DNA of 9,534 bases from Quisquiliibacterium sp. (lineage in GTDB: Bacteria > Pseudomonadota > Gammaproteobacteria > Burkholderiales > Burkholderiaceae_E): assembly GCA_030830765.1 (NCBI GenBank), contig JAURMJ010000114.1:1-9534 (forward strand), read 5' to 3'. How positions within the stretch are numbered: position 1 is the stretch's first letter; the number at the start of each line of letters is the position of its first letter. The notes beneath the pieces are model-generated. The model was not told where the DNA came from, searched no databases, and saw only the letters and a list, made by a program, of their open reading frames with translations. Shown here piece after piece: positions 5,573 to 9,534 of the stretch. The position numbers and the translations under genes were made by a program.

Positions 5573-7012
5573 TCAGGCGGCCGGCTTGGGGTTGTAGCCC
5601 ATGATCGCCTTGACCTCGAGATAGTCCTCGAACCCGAAGCGACCCCACTCACGGCCATTGCCCGACTGCTTGTAGCCGCCGAACGGAGCATTCGAATCCA
5701 CCGGCGCGCCGTTCAGGTGCACGTTGCCGGTCCGCAGGCGACGCGCGACGCGCTTGGCGCGCTCCGGATCGGCCGATGAGATATAGCCGGACAACCCGTA
5801 GACGGTGTCATTGGCAATGCGCACTGCGTCATCTTCATTCTCATAACCAATGATGACGATCACCGGACCGAAGATCTCCTCGCAGGCGATCGTCATGTCG
5901 TTGGTGACATGCGAGAACACCGTCGGCTTGACGAAGTAACCAGCGGAGAGCCCGTCCGGCAGACCGGGGCCGCCAGTGGCCAGCTGTGCGCCTTCGTCGA
6001 TGCCCTTCTGGATCAGGCCCTGGACCTTGCCCCAGTGCGCCTTCGAGACGACCGGACCCATTGCGGTCTCCTCGGAGGCCGGGTCCCCAACCTTGACGCG
6101 CTCGGCAGCGGCCTTGGCGATTGCGGCAGCCTCGTCCATCCGCGCCTTGGGTACCAGCATCCGCGAACCGGCGTTACACGACTGCCCCGAGTTCACGCAC
6201 ATACCGAACATGTCGCGCTTGATGACCTTCTCGAAATCGGCGTCGTCCAGAATGATGTTGGCCGACTTGCCACCCAGTTCCTGCGCCACGCGCTTGACCG
6301 TGCCGGCCGCAGCACGGGCCACTTCGATGCCGGCGCGCGTGGAGCCGGTGAACGACATCATGTCGATGTCCGGATGCGACGACAGCGCTGCACCCACGGT
6401 CGGACCGTCACCGTTGACCAGGTTGAACACCCCGGCCGGCACCCCGGCGTCATGCATCAGCTGTGCAAACAGGATCGCGTTGATCGGGGACACCTCGGAG
6501 GGCTTGAGCACCATTGTGCAACCGGCAGCCAGTGCGGGCGCGACCTTGCAGGCGATCTGGTTCAGCGGCCAGTTCCAGGGCGTGATCATGCCGACCACGC
6601 CGATCGGCTCGCGGATCACCCGCGAAGTGCCGAGGTCTTCTTCAAATTCGTAGCTCTTGAGCACCCGCAGCGTGGCCATGAAGTGGCCCAGACCCGACGG
6701 AGCCTGTGCGGCATTGGCCAGCTTGATCGGCGCACCCATCTCCTGCGAGACGGCGGCCGCAAACTGGGGAATCCGCTCCTTGTACAGCGCAATGATCTTT
6801 TCGAGCAGCGCGACGCGTTCCTCGCGGCTGGTCTGCGAGAAGGTCTCGAAGGCCTTGCGCGCTGCGGCAACTGCGCGATCCACATCGGCCTTCTCGCCCA
6901 TCGCGATGCGTCCGATCGACTGCTCGGTGGCGGGGTTGATGACGTCCTCGGTCCGGCTGCCCGAGGGCTGAACCCACTGTCCGTCGATATAGAACTGAAG
7001 ATGATCGGCCAT
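5573..7012 (-). CDS. NAD(P)+-dependent aldehyde dehydrogenase
   Basis: A full-length (479 aa) ALDH-superfamily enzyme that oxidises an aldehyde to its acid with NAD(P)+, soluble in the cytoplasm. Conserved elements in order: TPWNWPL at 144-150 with Asn147, KPSE at 170-173, FTGSTRAG at 221-228 of the nucleotide-binding domain, the general base Glu245 in AQELGGKS, the nucleophile Cys279 in NSGQSCNAGSR, EEIFGP at 378-383, and the C-terminal NAPFGGYKQSGNGREWGRFG. The sequence style resembles the CddD-like group (6-oxohexanoate/aliphatic semialdehyde dehydrogenases), but the substrate cannot be read from sequence. CGGAG lies about 10 bases before the ATG. It is divergent from a short-chain dehydrogenase gene across 291 bases and is followed by a VOC gene, a setting that suggests breakdown of an alcohol or aldehyde intermediate. 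Confidence 0.92.
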   Translation of the reverse strand: MADHLQFYIDGQWVQPSGSRTEDVINPATEQSIGRIAMGEKADVDRAVAAARKAFETFSQTSREERVALLEKIIALYKERIPQFAAAVSQEMGAPIKLANAAQAPSGLGHFMATLRVLKSYEFEEDLGTSRVIREPIGVVGMITPWNWPLNQIACKVAPALAAGCTMVLKPSEVSPINAILFAQLMHDAGVPAGVFNLVNGDGPTVGAALSSHPDIDMMSFTGSTRAGIEVARAAAGTVKRVAQELGGKSANIILDDADFEKVIKRDMFGMCVNSGQSCNAGSRMLVPKARMDEAAAIAKAAAERVKVGDPASEETAMGPVVSKAHWGKVQGLIQKGIDEGAQLATGGPGLPDGLSAGYFVKPTVFSHVTNDMTIACEEIFGPVIVIIGYENEDDAVRIANDTVYGLSGYISSADPERAKRVARRLRTGNVHLNGAPVDSNAPFGGYKQSGNGREWGRFGFEDYLEVKAIMGYNPKPAA

Positions 7013-7303
7013 CGCTGTCTGCTCCGTAGTGGCTGTTCAAAAATTTTCCTGGCCGCGTAACAAGCGCGACCGGCGGCAAGAGGGCGATCATAGAACAATC
7101 GACGCGCCGTGATCGTGGGTCGCGAGCCACGCTGTGCCAGAATCCTCCAAACAGAGCGGCAAGACCCGCAGCAGGCCGTGAGGCAGAGTCAAAGCGCAGA
7201 AAGCGCATTGTCCTGAGGCAGCGCCTGCAAGCACCCGCGTCACGCACTTCAAGGCCAATGTCAGCCGCGAGCAACCCAAAAGACTTCACAAGGAGCACCC
7301 TGC
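7013..7303. promoter_or_regulatory. Divergent intergenic region of the ALDH and SDR genes
   Basis: These 291 bases must hold the promoters of the leftward aldehyde dehydrogenase gene and the rightward SDR gene. I see ribosome binding sites at both ends but no convincing -35/-10 pair. A 6-bp inverted repeat, CGATCA (7085-7090) and TGATCG (7110-7115), is the only symmetric element noted and is weak. Short open frames here show no protein-like features. Confidence 0.4.
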
Positions 7304-8119
7304 ATGAGCGACACCCCGAGCTTTGACAATCTGTTCTCAATCCGCGGCAAGACGGCGCTGGTGACCGGCGGCTCGCGCGGCCTTGGCGAGATGATCGCGG
7401 CCGGCTACCTGTCGGCCGGCGCGAAGGTCTATATCTCGTCTCGCAAAGCCGCAGCCTGCGAGGAAACCGCAAAGCGTCTGATGCAGACCTACGGCGGCGA
7501 ATGCATTGCGCTACCGGCCGATCTGTCCAAGATGGAAGGCGTGCAGAGCCTGGCCGACCGGCTGGCCGAGCGCGAGCAGCGCCTCGACATCCTGGTGAAC
7601 AATGCCGGCGCCGCCTGGGGTGAAAAGCTGGAGAACTTTCCCGAGGTCGGCTGGGACAAGGTGATGGACACCAACGTCAAAGCCGTGTTCTTTCTGACGC
7701 AGAAGCTGCTGCCGCTGCTGCGCGCCTCAGCCGCCACCGGCGAGCCGGCGCGCGTGATCAACATCGGCTCGATCGATGGCTTGAAAAGCGCGATCTTCGA
7801 CACCTTCTCCTACGGCGCCTCGAAGGCCGCTGTCCATCATCTGACCCGCTTTCTCGCAGCCCACCTGACCGGCGAGCGCATCCTGTTCAATGCGATTGCG
7901 CCGGGCCCGTTCCCGACCTGGATGCTGAGCACCGGGGTCGGTTTCGGCGGCGAGACCGAAAATGTCGACTGGGCCAGCGTGGGCGCACGCAACCCGAGCG
8001 GGCGGGTCGGCACGCCGCAGGATATCGCCGGTCTGGCGATCTTCCTGGCTTCGCGGGCAGGGGAATATGTCGTCGGGCAGACGATTGCGATTGATGGGGG
8101 GATTGTGGGGACGTCTTGA
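7304..8119 (+). CDS. Short-chain dehydrogenase/reductase (RhlG-like)
   Basis: A 271-residue classical SDR enzyme, an NAD(P)(H)-dependent oxidoreductase of alcohol/ketone groups, cytoplasmic. The cofactor motif TGGSRGLG is at 21-28, SSR at 45-47 after the second strand (suggesting NADP(H) preference), NNAG at 99-102, and the catalytic residues Asn124, Ser156, Tyr170 and Lys174 (SYGASK). The tail VVGQTIAIDGG is typical of the family. It resembles RhlG and other beta-ketoacyl reductase-like members, including the insert near 205-230 (TWMLSTGVGFGG), but the substrate is not known. AAGGAG at 7290-7295, eight bases before the ATG, is a strong ribosome binding site. Its divergent partner is the aldehyde dehydrogenase; an alcohol-to-aldehyde-to-acid route is possible but unproven. 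Confidence 0.9.
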   Translation: MSDTPSFDNLFSIRGKTALVTGGSRGLGEMIAAGYLSAGAKVYISSRKAAACEETAKRLMQTYGGECIALPADLSKMEGVQSLADRLAEREQRLDILVNNAGAAWGEKLENFPEVGWDKVMDTNVKAVFFLTQKLLPLLRASAATGEPARVINIGSIDGLKSAIFDTFSYGASKAAVHHLTRFLAAHLTGERILFNAIAPGPFPTWMLSTGVGFGGETENVDWASVGARNPSGRVGTPQDIAGLAIFLASRAGEYVVGQTIAIDGGIVGTS

Positions 8120-8136
8120 GGGTGAAAAATAAAACC

Positions 8137-8169
8137 GTAGACGATGCTGATCGGGCTGGCATCGTCGAC
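8137..8169 (+). terminator. First hairpin downstream of the SDR gene
   Basis: GTAGACGATGC (8137-8147) pairs with GCATCGTCGAC (8159-8169) with one mismatch and an 11-base loop, beginning 18 bases after the SDR stop. It lacks a T-run, so it may be a 3'-end stabilising structure or a factor-dependent stop; the stronger hairpin at 8230-8261 follows. Confidence 0.4.
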
Positions 8170-8229
8170 CTGAATCCCTGATCAACTGATCGAGGTTCTG
8201 AAACTGAACCGCGACCCGCTGCTCTGGAA

Positions 8230-8261
8230 ATGAAAAGAGGCGCCAAGGCGCCTCTTTTCAT
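8230..8261. terminator. Bidirectional intrinsic terminator between convergent genes
   Basis: ATGAAAAGAGGCGCC (8230-8244) and GGCGCCTCTTTTCAT (8247-8261) form a perfect 15-bp inverted repeat around AA. The GC-rich centre is flanked by an A-run on the left and a T-run on the right, so a hairpin followed by a U-run forms in either direction. It separates the + strand SDR gene from the - strand protease gene, whose stop codon lies 14 bases away. Confidence 0.9.
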
Positions 8262-8274
8262 GCCATTTGGGACC

Positions 8275-9534
8275 TCATGGGCAGGTGACGACAACCCCAC
8301 CCGAGGTGGAAAGACTCGCCGACGTTGCTGCCGAAAAAACACAGGACGCCGACGTTCCGAACAGTTTGGGACCAGCCATCCCGGATCTGGTCGTGTAACC
8401 CCAGGAATTGACGGACACGATCGGGCCATTGCCGGTACCGCTGTCCATCGGCTGCACCCACGGCCCTCCGGATGATCCACCGGACAAGTCGCAATCATTC
8501 AACCACCAGTTATCGCTACCTTCGGTCGAAACGCCCTGCGCGCAGTACATAAAGTTGGGGTCATCGCTGTAGGAATAACCAAGCGCATGCGTATAGTCCC
8601 CAAGTACCGGCGCCGCTGCGAAATTCACCGCCATTGCAGTGACCGCGACATCCAGAGCATCCGAATTCACCGCAGTACCACTGTGTTTGCCGGAATCAGC
8701 GACGACGTAGTACGCGTAATCCCAAGGAATGTTGTCCGGCCACTTTCGTGTCGTCCAATTGATGTCAACCGCACCGAAATTCGGCACCCAGCAGCCCTTA
8801 GGATCATTGTCGCAGTCCCGGTCAGTGCCCGTGCCGCTGGTCGCATCCTGATTCGGGATGAACAGCACATTCCTGGCAAAAACCTTGTTCACATCATCGT
8901 AGACGCAATGGGCCGCGGTAATGATCGTTGAGCGACCGGTCACGCCGTCCTGGGCTACAGTCCCTGAACAGACATAGCCTGCCCAGCCACTGTTGGAAGG
9001 CATCTCAAAGTAGATGCGCCCGGCAGCGTTTTGAACGACGCCACCACCCTGCCATCCTGCGTTCGTGACCGTAGCAGTACCGCCTCCAGAACCGCCGCCT
9101 CCGCCAGAGGTGCTTGTGTTGACTGTAAAGCCAACTGCCGACGAGTACCCGGTATTGCGTGCTCTATCGGTCGCTTTGATTCGCCAGCTCCACGAACCGT
9201 CCGAGAAACCGTTAAGACTCGCCGAGTAGGTGTCGCCTGATCTCGATGTCGCGAAGCTTTGTTCACGGCTGTTGCCTTTCCGTACAAGCAACGTGACCGA
9301 CTTGACCCCGCTCGGATCCGTGACCGTGGCAGAAAAATTGATCGATGCCCCTTCTGTTGTGCCATTCGGCGTCATGTCGCTCACCGAAGGTGCGGTGCTG
9401 TCGCCAGAGCTGCTGCCACCGCCCCCCGGTTTGGCAAACGGCGACTGTACCGACGGCCCTGCTTTGAGCTGTGCCGAAACACCATGGCCGTAAGGCTGCA
9501 AAAACCCGCTCGGATGCTTCAGGTAACCCAGCCC
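8275..9534 (-). CDS. Secreted trypsin-like serine protease with Ig-like domain (5' truncated)
   Basis: A large extracellular-type protein whose N-terminus, with any signal peptide or propeptide, lies beyond the window; the frame is open to the last base. Counting from a TTG codon at 9501, residues 37-128 form an immunoglobulin-like beta domain (APSVSDMTP, then DPSGVKSVTLLV, and IKATDRARNTGYS), bounded by Gly/Ser linkers at 26-36 and 132-143. The protease domain (about 145-408) is of the chymotrypsin/V8 clan: His198 in TAAHC, Asp261 in PWDYAYYV and Ser344 in GGSSGGP form a complete triad. Eight cysteines in this domain suggest disulfides and export. It is probably an active secreted endopeptidase used for nutrition or surface processing. 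Base composition appears less GC-rich than in the aldehyde dehydrogenase gene, possibly indicating a different origin. Substrate specificity is unknown. Confidence 0.88.
   Translation of the reverse strand, partial: GLGYLKHPSGFLQPYGHGVSAQLKAGPSVQSPFAKPGGGGSSSGDSTAPSVSDMTPNGTTEGASINFSATVTDPSGVKSVTLLVRKGNSREQSFATSRSGDTYSASLNGFSDGSWSWRIKATDRARNTGYSSAVGFTVNTSTSGGGGGSGGGTATVTNAGWQGGGVVQNAAGRIYFEMPSNSGWAGYVCSGTVAQDGVTGRSTIITAAHCVYDDVNKVFARNVLFIPNQDATSGTGTDRDCDNDPKGCWVPNFGAVDINWTTRKWPDNIPWDYAYYVVADSGKHSGTAVNSDALDVAVTAMAVNFAAAPVLGDYTHALGYSYSDDPNFMYCAQGVSTEGSDNWWLNDCDLSGGSSGGPWVQPMDSGTGNGPIVSVNSWGYTTRSGMAGPKLFGTSASCVFSAATSASLSTSGGVVVTCP

Noticed and set aside
5473..5691. An N-terminal extension of the VOC protein
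   Set aside because: The extra residues are low in complexity, overlap the end of the aldehyde dehydrogenase and cross the 12-bp repeats; family similarity begins at 5472.
5909..7060. Long + strand open frame opposite the aldehyde dehydrogenase gene
   Set aside because: It is the antisense shadow of a fully conserved enzyme in GC-rich DNA and has no protein-like features of its own.
7085..7115. Inverted repeat CGATCA / TGATCG as an operator between the ALDH and SDR genes
   Set aside because: Arms of only 6 bases 19 apart occur easily by chance; no promoter could be placed next to it.
7088..7279. A 63-codon open frame on the - strand in the divergent intergenic region
   Set aside because: No ribosome binding site, no recognisable features, and it would occupy the region that must hold the two promoters.

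Overview
The window looks like chromosomal DNA of a GC-rich proteobacterium, most likely a gammaproteobacterium. The Mrp/Pha-type antiporter subunits, the sulfurtransferases, the split YeeE/YedE transporter and the RhlG-like dehydrogenase all fit that, but no marker gene fixes the genus. It contains no rRNA, tRNA, CRISPR array or insertion sequence that I can recognise. Genes are tightly packed with several 4-base ATGA overlaps.

Left part (1-1510, + strand): the 3' end of a multisubunit cation/proton antiporter operon (MrpF partial, MrpG complete), then a cytoplasmic two-domain sulfurtransferase of the SseA/3-mercaptopyruvate sulfurtransferase type.

Middle-left part (1528-4956, + strand): a promoter-like region with palindromes leads into a run of five closely spaced genes. 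These are two half-size YeeE/YedE membrane proteins (a split thiosulfate/sulfur-compound transporter), a 94-residue exported protein whose mature part is almost only NPCAP repeats separated by basic linkers, an uncharacterised 266-residue protein with dense His motifs (YYHAH, EHGHFH), and a periplasmic two-domain rhodanese with a single cysteine. Sulfur uptake plus sulfurtransfer is the shared theme. The NPCAP protein and the His-motif protein are the parts I cannot explain from known systems and are the best candidates for something undescribed, for example a periplasmic sulfane-sulfur or soft-metal carrier that may be modified or loaded by its neighbours.

Middle-right part (5077-8119): on the - strand an aldehyde dehydrogenase followed by a VOC (glyoxalase-fold) protein, and, divergently on the + strand, a short-chain dehydrogenase. 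This is probably a small catabolic or detoxification group unrelated to the sulfur block. The VOC gene has a 12-bp tandem repeat array carrying repeated Shine-Dalgarno-like GGAGTT motifs just ahead of its start.

Right end (8230-9534): a strong bidirectional terminator hairpin, then on the - strand most of a secreted serine protease with an Ig-like domain, Gly-rich linkers and a complete His/Asp/Ser triad. Its 5' end lies outside the window.
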